A stretch of 64,000 bases of DNA from Phoronis australis (Eukaryota; Phoronida; Phoronidae), in NCBI GenBank assembly GCA_002633005.1, contig NMRA01000516.1, forward strand, positions 37,346 through 101,345. Direction: 5' to 3'. The position numbers were made by a program, and so were the translations under genes. Shown here piece by piece: positions 11,201-20,604 of this stretch; within the stretch, counting starts at the first letter, position 1, and every line of letters begins with the position of its first letter. Below the pieces are notes generated by a model. The model saw only the letters and a list, made by a program, of their open reading frames with translations, had not been told where the DNA came from and made no database searches.

Positions 11201-14200
11201 TGCAATTTTGGGGTCTACGGAAGAAATACACGCTGTGGGACCTAGCTGTATTTTGACGACAGTCTTCATACAGCTAGCTGGCTGGCTAAAAGCATGGTTG
11301 CGTTGACAGTGAATGGTTTGATTGCTTTCAGAATTGGAAGAAGATAACCCTAAATCGATTGAGATGAAAGATATTGAGGTATCAAAGTGCATGTCACAGG
11401 AAGACCTAAACAAGAATAACAAAAGTGAGGACGTAGTTGGAGTGGAAAAGTGCAGTGTAAAGGGTGAAAATGACAGTGCAAATTCTGATGACAAGCCAGC
11501 AGAGGTTGATGATGTCATAACAAGTAGAGATGATGTCACCAATAGTGTTGATGATGTCATAGCAAGTAGAGATGATGTCACCAATAGTGCTGACATTGCT
11601 GCTAACACTAAAGAAGAAACAGCTTGTGATGAAGAAAGAAAGTTCAAGACAAATAGTGAAGAGCCTCATTCTAGCAAACTGGATGGGGATGGACAGGCAA
11701 CAGCTGAGGATAAACTGCTTGAAGAAACAACTGCTGCTAAGTTGGATATAAAACCAAAACCAAAGAAGAGTGCTGTTCGTCATATTTTTTCTAACTTCTT
11801 CACCATTATCGAGGGCTGGCGTGTATACATGCGTCAGGACACAGTATTCGCTGGCTTAGGACTAGCCATGCTCTTCATGACTGTGTTGGGTTTCGACGTC
11901 ATAACGAGCGCATATGGGTACTCACAGGGTCTTACTGAGTCAATACTGGGTATATGTATGGCGCTTGGTGCTCTAACAGGCATCATCGGCACAGTGATTT
12001 TCCAGCACTTACGCAGTAAAGTCGGCTTGGAGCGCACTGGCTTGTTTGCTACTGCCACACAAGTTGGGTTCCTCAGTCTGTGCGTTCTGTCAGTATGGCT
12101 GCCTGGTAGTCCGTTTGACTTGTCTTATGATGGGTCACATGGTGACCAAAACAACACCCTATGTGCCAACTCTTCAGTTGCTGTCCCACAAGATACTCCT
12201 GTCAATCAAACTCTAGGCTCGTGCGTGGCGCATGGCGGAGTGCGTAATTATGCCTCTGTGATCGTCTTCTTCGTTGGCATTGTGTTTTCACGCTGTGGTA
12301 TGTTTCCTTTTGTTTTACCATGATGCAAATTTGGGTTAATGCCTATCATTATGTTCATCTTAACAGTTTACCTTCAGTTTTTAATCTTCTTAGTTCTATT
12401 TCATTGTGTGCTGAGGTTATGTAGAGCCCTCAAAAAATAAGACAAATTTGGTTCGATACAATATCTCAGAGATGCCTAATTCAAATTATGTGAAACTTTC
12501 TGATTGAGATACTTTCTGACTGAAGATACTTTCTAACTGAGATACTTTCTGACTGAGACACTTTCTGACTGAGATACTTTCTGACTGAGATACTTTCTGA
12601 CTGAGACACTTTCTGACTGAGATACTTTCTGACTGAGACACTTTCTGACTGAGACACTTTCTGACTGAGATACTTTCTGACTGAAGATACTTTCTAACTG
12701 AGATTTTTTCTGACTGAGACACTTTCTCACTGAGACACTTTCTGACTCAGACACTTTCTGACTGAGACACTTTCTGNNNNNNNNNNNNNNNNNNNNNNNN
12801 NNNNNNNNNNNNNNNNNNNNNNNNNNNNNNNNNNNNNNNNNNNNNNNNNNNNNNNNNNNNNNNNNNNNNNNNNNNNNNNNNNNNNNNNNNNNNNNNNNNN
12901 NNNNNNNNNNNNNNNNNNNNNNNNNNNNNNNNNNNNNNNNNNNNNNNNNNNNNNNNNNNNNNNNNNNNNNNNNNNNNNNNNNNNNNNNNNNNNNNNNNNN
13001 NNNNNNNNNNNNNNNNNNNNNNNNNNNNNNNNNNNNNNNNNNNNNNNNNNNNNNNNNNNNNNNNNNNNNNNNNNNNNNNNNNNNNNNNNNNNNNNNNNNN
13101 NNNNNNNNNNNNNNNNNNNNNNNNNNNNNNNNNNNNNNNNNNNNNNNNNNNNNNNNNNNNNNNNNNNNNNNNNNNNNNNNNNNNNNNNNNNNNNNNNNNN
13201 NNNNNNNNNNNNNNNNNNNNNNNNNNNNNNNNNNNNNNNNNNNNNNNNNNNNNNNNNNNNNNNNNNNNNNNNNNNNNNNNNNNNNNNNNNNNNNNNNNNN
13301 NNNNNNNNNNNNNNNNNNNNNNNNNNNNNNNNNNNNNNNNNNNNNNNNNNNNNNNNNNNNNNNNNNNNNNNNNNNNNNNNNNNNNNNNNNNNNNNNNNNN
13401 NNNNNNNNNNNNNNNNNNNNNNNNNNNNNNNNNNNNNNNNNNNNNNNNNNNNNNNNNNNNNNNNNNNNNNNNNNNNNNNNNNNNNNNNNNNNNNNNNNNN
13501 NNNNNNNNNNNNNNNNNNNNNNNNNNNNNNNNNNNNNNNNNNNNNNNNNNNNNNNNNNNNNNNNNNNNNNNNNNNNNNNNNNNNNNNNNNNNNNNNNNNN
13601 NNNNNNNNNNNNNNNNNNNNNNNNNNNNNNNNNNNNNNNNNNNNNNNNNNNNNNNNNNNNNNNNNNNNNNNNNNNNNNNNNNNNNNNNNNNNNNNNNNNN
13701 NNNNNNNNNNNNNNNNNNNNNNNNNNNNNNNNNNNNNNNNNNNNNNNNNNNNNAATACAAACGAAGATCAGACTTGGGGCATGTTTTAATGTTTCGTGAA
13801 ATGTACATAGTTTTCATACTTCCATGACCTGTATATACCTGATGAAAAAGAGGGTGCATCCTTTGTCTGGTGCAATTTTCTCCATCATTATTTTTTCTTG
13901 TAGCATTGTCTTGTCTTGCCACAGATCGGTGAATGTTGGACCTCACCATAACATTAATTATTATTGTCACAGGTCTGTGGATGTTGGACCTCACCATTAC
14001 ACAGATTGTGCAAGAGAACGTGGCAGAGCATGAGCGTGGTGTCGTTGGAGGCGTTCAGAACTCGTTCAACATGCTTTTGGACATGTTGAAGAATGTCATG
14101 GTCATCCTGGCTCCACGGCCACAGACGTTCGGCATACCTATCATCATATCCTTCTGTTTTGTCACACTAGGTGGCATGATGTACTCCATGTATTCTCGCA

Positions 14201-14274
14201 AGGTGCGAGGACACTTGCTGCCCATATGTATGCATGAGAATGGTAACCACAAGCCAAATGCGGTTGCAGTCTGA
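1738..14274 (+). CDS. SLC40A1: Ferroportin-like iron exporter, gene span (six exons recognised, 5' end missing)
   Basis: The exons are 1738-1808, 3591-3750, 4567-4809 (or its duplicate 5572-5814), 9964-10176, 11332-12297 and 13973-14274. They join in phase to about 650 codons ending in TGA. Ferroportin is a 12-helix MFS-type transporter that exports ferrous iron across the plasma membrane. Recognisable blocks in order are LSAWGDRMW (TM1), IGSWVDK (TM2-3 loop), [18 protein letters not shown] (TM5), SGWNLVS-like [19 protein letters not shown] (TM7), [11 protein letters not shown] and VQENV, then MVILAP. Human equivalents of H32, D39, N174, R178 and D181 are present. H43, C326 and H507 are replaced by W, V and K. 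The central cytoplasmic loop is long and acidic, so the protein exceeds human (571 residues). The start codon and any 5' iron-responsive element are not visible. Identity is near certain; metal or hepcidin handling is inferred from alignment to the human protein as I recall it. Confidence 0.95.
2449..2910. repeat. 29-bp minisatellite
   Basis: About 16 tandem copies of a 29 bp unit (GGATGAGTGAGACAGTAGCA plus TCCCATATT) lie in the ferroportin intron. The part before the N at 2762 mostly has GGATGAG and the part after it GGACGAG, so two array segments were probably joined there. The unit has no stop codon in the three minus frames, which creates long false open frames. Confidence 0.97.
2998..3410. 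repeat. 32-bp minisatellite
   Basis: About 13 diverged copies of a 32 bp unit beginning ACCATGGTTTGAGACCA and ending CTTCACTCTG lie in tandem in the intron before the GDRMW exon. A palindromic CCATGG occurs in most copies. Confidence 0.95.
3591..3750 (+). CDS. SLC40A1: Ferroportin exon (TM1-TM2)
   Basis: The acceptor is TTTTCCAG and the donor is AGAG|GTTTGT. The exon opens GDRMWWFAV, matching human GDRMWHFAV: the D39 equivalent is kept and the H43 equivalent is tryptophan. It ends with [10 protein letters not shown] in phase 1, where human has DWVDKNARLK. The open frame continues past 3750 into intron by chance. Confidence 0.93.
4567..4809 (+). CDS. SLC40A1: Ferroportin exon, first copy (TM3-TM4)
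   Basis: The 243 nt exon lies between TTTTCAG and GCAA|GTGAGT, phase 1 to phase 1. It encodes [17 protein letters not shown] onward through the DWVVV motif, and a terminal LA-N codon is split with the next exon. A second copy is at 5572-5814. Because 243 is a multiple of three and both ends are phase 1, including both copies would keep the frame, but it would duplicate two transmembrane helices. Confidence 0.92.
5572..5814 (+). CDS. SLC40A1: Ferroportin exon, second copy (TM3-TM4)
   Basis: This is a near-identical copy of 4567-4809 with intact splice sites. I noticed one amino-acid change (VAQI to VAQV) and one or two silent changes. It sits in the downstream half of the direct duplication at 3820-5829. 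It is more likely the other haplotype of the same exon than a true extra exon; only one copy fits the ferroportin fold. Confidence 0.85.
5830..8099. other. Ferroportin intron, AT-rich, no gene recognised
   Basis: This stretch holds no exon that fits the ferroportin alignment. Two near-identical 55 bp segments lie at about 6465-6555 (CATGATACACAGAGTAG motif). A CGTG/CATT simple-sequence stretch lies at 7610-7655 and a GT-rich one at 8030-8065. Confidence 0.6.
8215..9250. repeat. Dispersed repeat with reverse CTCF-core-like motifs
   Basis: The stretch opens with TTTTTATGCGCCCAC, the reverse complement of the end of the repeat at 29.1-30.8 kb, and continues as diverged modules with TTTCATGAAA-like and TCCTAGTGG motifs. 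Reverse complements of CCACTAGGAGGTGC-like cores lie near 8591, 8771, 8911, 9089 and 9227 (the third and last are degenerate). A perfect CA microsatellite is embedded at about 8234-8283. The open frames here follow the repeat and show no protein homology. Confidence 0.75.
9406..9626. repeat. 28-bp minisatellite with TAATTA palindrome
   Basis: About eight tandem copies of a 28 bp unit, each containing GTAATTAC (an 8 bp palindrome) followed by ATGGTATATATTAATATA, lie in the ferroportin intron upstream of the TM5 exon. TAATTA is the core recognised by many homeodomains; a regulatory role is only a possibility. Confidence 0.93.
9821..9908. repeat. 46-bp direct repeat, two copies
   Basis: TATAGTCATTTCTTGGGCCT and its following bases through TGTTAATATAATA occur twice in tandem, ending about 55 bp before the acceptor of the TM5 exon. 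Confidence 0.9.
9964..10176 (+). CDS. SLC40A1: Ferroportin exon (TM5-TM6)
   Basis: The acceptor is TACTTCCAG and the donor is CAAG|GTATGT. The codon split with the previous exon makes [16 protein letters not shown], aligned with human LANMNATIRRIDQLTN. The N174, R178 and D181 equivalents are kept. It continues through AGWNLVS and ends [15 protein letters not shown] in phase 1. Confidence 0.93.
10177..11331. other. Ferroportin intron with a perfect 12-bp inverted repeat
   Basis: Positions 10547-10574 form a perfect inverted repeat (CAAAGCTGTATA, TAAT, TATACAGCTTTG). A 25 bp direct repeat (CATGGTAGCCTTGGTACAAA region) stands just before it. The rest shows no recognised exon. I considered a decayed coding fragment at 10680-10950 but could not support one. 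Confidence 0.7.
11332..12297 (+). CDS. SLC40A1: Ferroportin large exon (cytoplasmic loop, TM7-TM10)
   Basis: The 966 nt exon lies between TGCTTTCAG and CTGTG|GTATGT. The first part is a hydrophilic, acidic loop of about 140 residues, longer than in human, with a 14-residue tandem duplication ([14 protein letters not shown]-type, DNA 11508-11591). TM7 follows with [18 protein letters not shown]; human has cysteine 326 where this has valine. A later loop contains NNT, NSS and NQT, three possible N-glycosylation sites. It ends FSRC in phase 1. Confidence 0.94.
12490..12776. repeat. 16-bp minisatellite running into the assembly gap
   Basis: Tandem GATACTTTCTGACTGA-type units, with GAGACACTTTCTGACT variants, fill this stretch and are cut by the N run. 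The real array is probably longer than shown. It lies about 200 bp after the donor of the large ferroportin exon. Confidence 0.95.
12777..13753. other. Assembly gap, 977 N
   Basis: All bases are unknown. The flanking minisatellite suggests that repeat collapse caused the gap. The ferroportin exons on either side join without loss, so no exon needs to be placed here. Confidence 0.99.
13921..13951 (+). pseudogene. Decoy partial copy of the last ferroportin exon start
   Basis: This 30 bp stretch (ACAGATCGGTGAATGTTGGA onward) repeats, with four or five changes, the acceptor and first bases of the real exon 49 bp downstream. Splicing here would read an immediate TGA, so it cannot serve as the exon start. 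Confidence 0.8.
13973..14274 (+). CDS. SLC40A1: Ferroportin last exon (TM11-TM12 and C-terminus)
   Basis: The acceptor TTGTCACAG lies 220 bp after an assembly gap. The exon starts [11 protein letters not shown] (human GLWSFDLTVTQ) and continues [11 protein letters not shown] and [14 protein letters not shown]; human has histidine 507 where this has lysine. It stops at TGA 14272-14274. The junction with the preceding exon matches the human alignment with no missing residues, so the gap hides only intron. Confidence 0.94.
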
Positions 14275-15470
14275 GTACCAGGTTTTGGCATGTTTTCTGA
14301 GAGTGAAGTTTTAGATTATAAGTAAATTTGATTGCTTGGTTTTGAATAATGATCCTTGAGATTTGACTGTAAATGACTACTATCACTTTTATGCTCTGGT
14401 CTCACTTATTGTGAGTAAATGTACTGGGGTCGTTTTGACGCTAATATTTTTTTGTTGTAAGTGTTGGCTTTTGGTGGTAACTTGGATGTGCACACTTGGT
14501 AGGGGATTTGGGGCTTGCAGCGACATCTGGTGGAGTGCTCCCAGGGTACTAACTCTCAGAAGATGGATTCGTCAAATACAAGAGCCATATTTCCAAGTTC
14601 TCTGGCTTGTACATTTTCTCTTATTCTAGCAGGAATCTCAATTATTGTTGTGATCACATGTGCATGAGTGTTACCATATGTGCATGTGTATGTGTGAGTG
14701 TATGGTGTGTGTGTGCGTGTGTGTGTTTGTGCGTGTGTGTGTTAGTGTGTATGCGTGTGAGTGCGTGCATGCATTTGTGTGAGTGTGCCTATACATGTAT
14801 TTGATAGCTCTCATGTACAATCTTGTCTTGGCAACATTAACTGGGATTTAGGCCGGAAATTTTGCCATCCATGTTCTGTGAATTTGGGATGATAGTCTGT
14901 AGGGATTGCTTCAGTCGCAGGAACAACCACACACTGTATCAAGGTATCCAGCTTCAATGAAACATGCTGTAGGGATTGCTTTTGTCGCAGGACCAACCAC
15001 ACACTGTATTTCTCAAGGTATCCAGCTTCAATGAAATGATGAACATTGAAAGAAATGGGCAATTGTATTCACTGTTTATTTCAGAATGATTGACAGTATG
15101 GTATTTTCAATAACACATCGTGTGGGTCAGATTGCTTAAGGTTGTTACTTATTGTGTTTGATTGATTAGAATATGCGATAGTTGAAATGTGTTTATGTCA
15201 CAGTGGCACTGTTTACTGTCACAATATTCCCAGTCCGTCCACACACATAATTGGTACTTATTTCCCAAGTACACCTAGTTCAGAAAACAAAGCTTTTATA
15301 CCCTGTCAGTGTTGCATTTGCACATTAGTTTGTGATTAATAACGAGGTCATAACTTAGAAGTGCATTTAGTTATTTCCTGCTGATGCTGGTCCTCATACT
15401 ATTTGAAGGTCAGACACATTTTCTAGTCCTCTGGAACCTTGGTTGCATTATCTTAGCTTAATTTAAACAT
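14275..15470. other. Ferroportin 3' UTR and spacer
   Basis: No coding exon is seen after the stop codon. A degenerate GTGTGT/GCGTGT tract covers about 14655-14795. A 60-70 bp segment (TGTAGGGATTGCTT) is repeated at 14898-14970 and 14966-15035. I could not pick a convincing poly(A) signal. Confidence 0.6.
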
Positions 15471-16110
15471 TGGTATCTCATGGACCTCTATAAAATGAAG
15501 TGGTGGTTGACAACACTCACTACTTATACTTGTTTGCCTCTGAAGTAAGTAAATGTTAACTGCTTAGAAATCAAATTACTTTTTAAATTTCTTATTTAAT
15601 GAAACAAAGCATTATTTATAAAACAGTGTTGTGGAGATCAAGTAAATTTTATTAAAACTGTCATGTGGCAGATTGCCTTCTACATGCGCGCACCCAGCCT
15701 AAAATATAGGGGGGGGGGGCTCGAATTTTTTAGTATGTGTACCTTTTACTAAAAAAATCAGTGACTAAAAAGNAGTGGTGGTATCCCATGGACCTCTATA
15801 CAATGAAGTGGTGGTATCCCATGGACCTCTATACAATGAAGTGATGGTTGACAACACTCACTACTTATACTTGTTTGCCTCTGAAGTAAGTAAATGTTAA
15901 CTGCTTAGAAATCAAATTACTTTTTAAATTTCTTATTTAATGAAACAAAGCATTATTGATAAAACAGTGTTGTGGAGATCAAGTAAATTTTATTAAAACT
16001 TTCATGTGGCAGATTGCCTTCTAGATGCGCGCACCCAGCTTAAAATATAGGGGGGACTCGAATTTTTTAAAATGTGTACCTTTCACTAAAAAAATCGGTG
16101 ACTAAAAAGG
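15471..16110. repeat. Approximately 300 bp direct duplication with single N
   Basis: The segment from about 15471 to 15772 recurs at about 15812-16110 with a few substitutions, including the length of a G run. A single N lies at 15773, followed by a partial copy of the start (TGGTATCCCATGGACCTCTA twice). The pattern matches the other single-N duplications in the window. Confidence 0.9.
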
Positions 16111-19100
16111 GGTATTATGTTCAGACCTATGAATTGTGCATTCTTGCTTAATTCCTGTGGACTTTTGTCTAGTTTTCTTGGACTTTTTGTTTCTCCGAGA
16201 TGTACTTTTTGCCCACTTTGCCAAATGGGGTGCGCGCATATCCTAGATGTTTTTATCATAATTGTGGTGCTGAGATAATCGCTGCTACTAAAAACATAAT
16301 ATATGCACTTAAAGTGACATTCCATGAGTATTATGGCTGGCTCCATGCAGCTCAATGCAATATTGTTTTTATGTTAATGTCGTAGTTGCCGAGGGCTTCC
16401 AAATGGTCAGTGTTCTCCCATTTCCTTGAAAATCTACATTGATGTAAAGTTTTTGAAGTACAAGAATTGTAATTAAAATTGGTTTTGGGCTGATTTCAGG
16501 CCATGGTTATTACCAGTTGTGACATACATATACAATGTATTGCTTAGATCTACTGTAAGCAGCTCTATTATTTATAGACTGCTGTGAGAGGTACTCTGCT
16601 TTGTTTAGATCTGGAAACTTCATGTAGAGCTGTTGAAATAGGTACTATGTATTATGTAAACCTTAGCCATGAAGCTCAATGAAACTGTTATGAGAGGTAG
16701 TATGTATTATGTAGACCTACATCATGTAGTTCAATGATCCAAAGTAAGCAGTTTTCCTGTCCTTTAAACAGTGTACCTATCATAACTAGTCACTACGTGC
16801 TTGTTGCGTCCATTATTCAAGGTGGTTACATTATGTTCCTCTGTTGTTGCAGGCCCTTTTGGCATTATATAGGGCAAAGGAAAATAACTTGTGGTTTATT
16901 TTTAAAAGTGTCTGTTTATCAAACAATGCCAGCTGAAATATCTGGTTCAGTTTTTTGGTGAGGTGTGGGTTTCAAATTTAATCAAGTACAGAATCAAAAC
17001 CCAATTATTTTTGGCCTTCCCAGTGAATACAAGACTGTTGGTTGAATCTCATAAAGAGATGACCAAAAAGTAATGAAATCTTTTAAGCAAAATAAACACA
17101 TTGCTCATTAACTTGGGAAGATAAATTGTCATTGGACATCCTTGAAGCTTGTGACTTTCCAGTAGCACTCTGCGATGAATTTTCGTTCTCAAAAATCAAA
17201 TCGTTTGACAGTCATACACACAAGACGTGATGGCCCACTCCTGCTTTTTCAGCAAGGTGGTCCCATGTGCACAGTTCTATCCACTGGAACTGAATTTGAA
17301 CTTCTGGCGTCGCACTGAAGTGTGAGGACACGTTTTTGGGACATCTTGTATAATTTATATTGAACATTATGGTGAACTTGTAAAGTCAGGACTACACTGA
17401 ATGGTTATAATTGGAACTTAAAGATATATTTTAACAATTTGTTATTCATAATTTATTTTTATTTTAATTATTGAAACGTTTGTTAAAATGAAATAATCAA
17501 TGAAAATATCAAATTAAAAGCTGTTTTTTTATTCAATGGGCGTATTACACAAGTCATGTTCTTTGCGATGCTTATTAAAGAAATTGCCATGGACACAGTA
17601 AGAATTACAATGGACATGATTGCTGACTTAACCTCGACCACAGACAGTTAGAAAGCTAATAAAATGCGGCTATAGAAAATCAGTGGAAACTGAGGTTAGT
17701 ATGCCCGAAAGAATGTTGAAAAGTAATACAACTTTGCACCAATAGTTTTTATTACTATCATAAATAGTCTTAATCATCTTCATTCAATCAAGACACACAA
17801 ATACATTTGCAATGCCCGAGATTCAAAATGACGATCTACAAAAAGCACCAACATGAACACAATCTGAGAAAATTTTAAGTAGAAAAGATAATCAAAACTG
17901 TGCGAGGCACATGCGAAACATTAGCTAACACTTGGTTTGTAGAGCATGAACAGTAAGTTTTACCTCTTCCAACTCCTTAGTTATGACTTCAGTACCATAA
18001 TTCTACATTCCAACCTGACGCCACCAGTCACTTTAGTGGTGACCATTTTGCTACATTACACGCATAGTCTTGCATGATCTTGTTTTTCTCACACCAAACT
18101 TACTAGTCTAGTGAAGGCTACCATGTTCTTTACATGTACACCAATGTTACTAGTCTAGTGAAGGCTACCATCAGAAGTCTTAATTCATCATCAGAGTAAA
18201 CATACTGAGCCATGCTGTAATTATAATTTTTCCCACATAATGGTTATCACCACTCATTTTTGTAGATAACAAAATTGGTCGTCATGACAAGGAAACATTT
18301 TTCATGCTTATTTTTGTCGCGTACTGCAGAAACCAGTTGAGGAAAAATTGATGAAAGAAAAACTGTCTATGTGACCGTTAGCCTAGTCAGCTTCTTAGAT
18401 ATTACAGAACTATAGCTGTAAAGTCATGAATGTTGACTGAACATCAAGTGCACAATGTTAGTGTTCGTCCTACACATTCTTGTAAAACTGTCTTATCAAA
18501 ATCTGCAATATCCTTGTAACAGCATTTCTGCAAACAGGCCTCTGCTCAGATTGCTGCATAAAAATAATTGCAGGTGGTCTGATACATGTTCTACCAGACA
18601 TGCACAGATTGGCCCATTGTACTGATCACCTGGAACCATTTTTATCCTTTATTAATGTACAGTTGAAAACTGAGGAGCTGGAGACCTGATTAAAGGGTCA
18701 AGCAGTGTAGCCCAGTGGCACTTTAACCCCCTACCTTAAAGGAAGACCACACTTATCCCACTAGGCCACACTGCCTTCTCTCAGATTGCTGCAAGTGACG
18801 ATACACATCTGATGCACTTATTTTAAAATACAAGCTAATCGTATGTCCACGTTGTGGAGACAGCAGCCTCGTTACACTACAAAAAACCAAACCAATCCAA
18901 CAATGACATCCTACAATATATACCACCAGAACTAGTACTACCTCTTCAAAACATAAATAATACAAAACGTCCTTGCACACAAAAAACACTGAACACCATT
19001 GGTACTTTGATGACTATCTTCAAGCACAATCAATTCAATAGATGACTCCACAGTAGGGTCCAAATACACGAAACCATCAGTAACCCCTCCTATTGTCAGT

Positions 19101-19353
19101 GTACAGCAGTCACTTCAATACAACAGGAACCTTTTTTGCAGGCACCTTGATATGTTAATGTATTGAATGAAATGGTGAGTGGGCTCCTGGAAATAACCTG
19201 GCATACAATACCAATAACTGGTTGCACATACAAAAAGCAGAGTGAAAAAAATATTCACCTGTCAGGAAATACCAACCAACTGCAAGTTGTCTGATACCCC
19301 CCAAAACTCTTGTCAATAAATTTCCCACAGCTCAAACAAACAAAAAAGCTTCA
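16111..19353. other. Convergent intergenic spacer and 3' UTRs
   Basis: This lies between the ends of the two convergent genes. No exon is recognised. A 45 bp direct repeat (TTACTAGTCTAGTGAAGGCT) lies at about 18100-18172, and a 73 nt tRNA-like inverted-repeat segment at 18702-18774. A minus-strand AATAAA (plus TTTATT at about 18648) could be a poly(A) signal for the adaptor gene, but this is only a match to the hexamer. Confidence 0.6.
18702..18774 (-). repeat. tRNA-like 73-nt segment (possible SINE or tRNA pseudogene)
   Basis: Read on the minus strand, exactly 73 nt run from GCAGTGT to ACACTGC, a perfect 7 bp terminal stem as in an acceptor stem. A GGCCTAGTGGGATAAG stretch resembles an A box and D loop. 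An anticodon-like arm (TCTTC/GTAGG) is possible, but the T arm does not form and the B box is poor. It is not a functional tRNA by eye; it could be a tRNA-derived SINE head or chance. Confidence 0.3.
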
Positions 19354-20604
19354 TTAGATGGTGGTCACCAAAGGTAACTTGTGTTCCCCATTCGTCATCT
19401 GCAGGGGATCACTCGTTTCTACAGGACGGGGTGTCCTATTGCTGTATCCACTTCTCACTTGCTCATAGTTACTGTCTGGTTGTTCTGACTTCACCTTGTA
19501 CTCCTGTTGAAGCCTCTGCAGTTTGAGATATTCATCCCGTAGTTGTATACTCTTCTTATTTCTCATCTGATTTGTATGTTGTATAATCTGAGCTCGTGAG
19601 AGCGAGCTACTTCTGGGAAGGAGCGGTGGTGGAGGGTTCATCCTTGTTATTAACTCGTCGGTCGTCTTCGACTTCGGTACTCTGACCCCCTCCTGAGAAT
19701 CCTGGCTGTTGACAGAGTCTGTGTCACTATCGTCACTCGACAAATGTTCAGGTAAATCCTGAAGGAACTTCACATCTGATGAAATGTTTGTCTCACTTTG
19801 TGATTCACCTCCATCAGCATTATCATAGAGTCCCTGCATAGTATTATGTTGATATGAAAACGGTTGTCTTGGGTTTGGCCTCTGCATGACAACATTGGTA
19901 CTCTGTGTAGTTGTCATGGGCACAGGTATGGAAGTACCCAAGCCTCGATTTGCGGTGGTGTGTTGGTGTGTTTTTACGCGTTGTGTTTCCTGAGTTTTGA
20001 CTGCTGACGCCTGGACAGGTATTCTTTGCTCTCTCGTTGGAACGAAGTCGACATATGTTGTGTATGTCTTGCTGGGTAAGTTTTGCCTCACAGGTGGCGT
20101 TGGTCTACCCTGCTGATTCAAGTGAACCATCACCATACTTTGCTTGGTCGGCGAGGTTACTTGATACTTGGGTGGGGACCTGGTGTACAGATGTGTTGGC
20201 TGTTTGACTGAACATGTACTGACTGACACAGGAGGTCCATCCTGTCTAATGACTGCACCAACAGGTGGTGCCCTTGATGGAGGAGCTGTGGTGTACCTTA
20301 CTATGTGTTTCTGTTTAGTGGCAGAGTGTGTTGGCGAAATCTGAGACTTTCCCGGTTTTCTTTCGGTCAACGTCTCAACTACAGTCTGCGACATGCTCGT
20401 GGGTAAAAGATGATTGACAGCTGAGTCTGGTATGGCTAGAGTTGATGACGGGATAGTCACATTGGCGTCGGTTGAGTTGACTCGTCGGAAGGCTGATGGA
20501 GGCGCAGTGTTCAACTGCATCGAAATCTCATCTGGTTCATCAATGAACATAATATCATCCATGCGATCTTGACTTTTACCAGTGTCATGGCTCGCAGCCT
20601 GGCC
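19354..20604 (-). CDS. SRCIN1-like terminal exon (disordered C-terminus)
   Basis: 416 codons plus TAG, acceptor GTTCCTTTCAG. The frame is in phase with the preceding exon and starts upstream of the first ATG (GQAASHDTGKSQDR). It is Pro/Ser/Thr-rich and probably disordered, with PPSAFRRVNS, an acidic DLPEHLSSDDSDTDSVNSQD stretch, and a C-terminal helix-like SLSRAQIIQHTNQMRNKKSI then RDEYLKLQRLQQEYKVKSEQ, recalling the KQRAEYMRIQAQQQV end of human SRCIN1. Confidence 0.93.
   Translation of the reverse strand, partial: GQAASHDTGKSQDRMDDIMFIDEPDEISMQLNTAPPSAFRRVNSTDANVTIPSSTLAIPDSAVNHLLPTSMSQTVVETLTERKPGKSQISPTHSATKQKHIVRYTTAPPSRAPPVGAVIRQDGPPVSVSTCSVKQPTHLYTRSPPKYQVTSPTKQSMVMVHLNQQGRPTPPVRQNLPSKTYTTYVDFVPTREQRIPVQASAVKTQETQRVKTHQHTTANRGLGTSIPVPMTTTQSTNVVMQRPNPRQPFSYQHNTMQGLYDNADGGESQSETNISSDVKFLQDLPEHLSSDDSDTDSVNSQDSQEGVRVPKSKTTDELITRMNPPPPLLPRSSSLSRAQIIQHTNQMRNKKSIQLRDEYLKLQRLQQEYKVKSEQPDSNYEQVRSGYSNRTPRPVETSDPLQMTNGEHKLPLVTTI

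Noticed and set aside
11066-11783. Long minus-strand open frames
   Set aside because: They are antisense shadows of the large ferroportin exon.
12747-13997. A 416-codon minus-strand open frame
   Set aside because: It is open only because 977 N bases are read through; no real coding sequence supports it.
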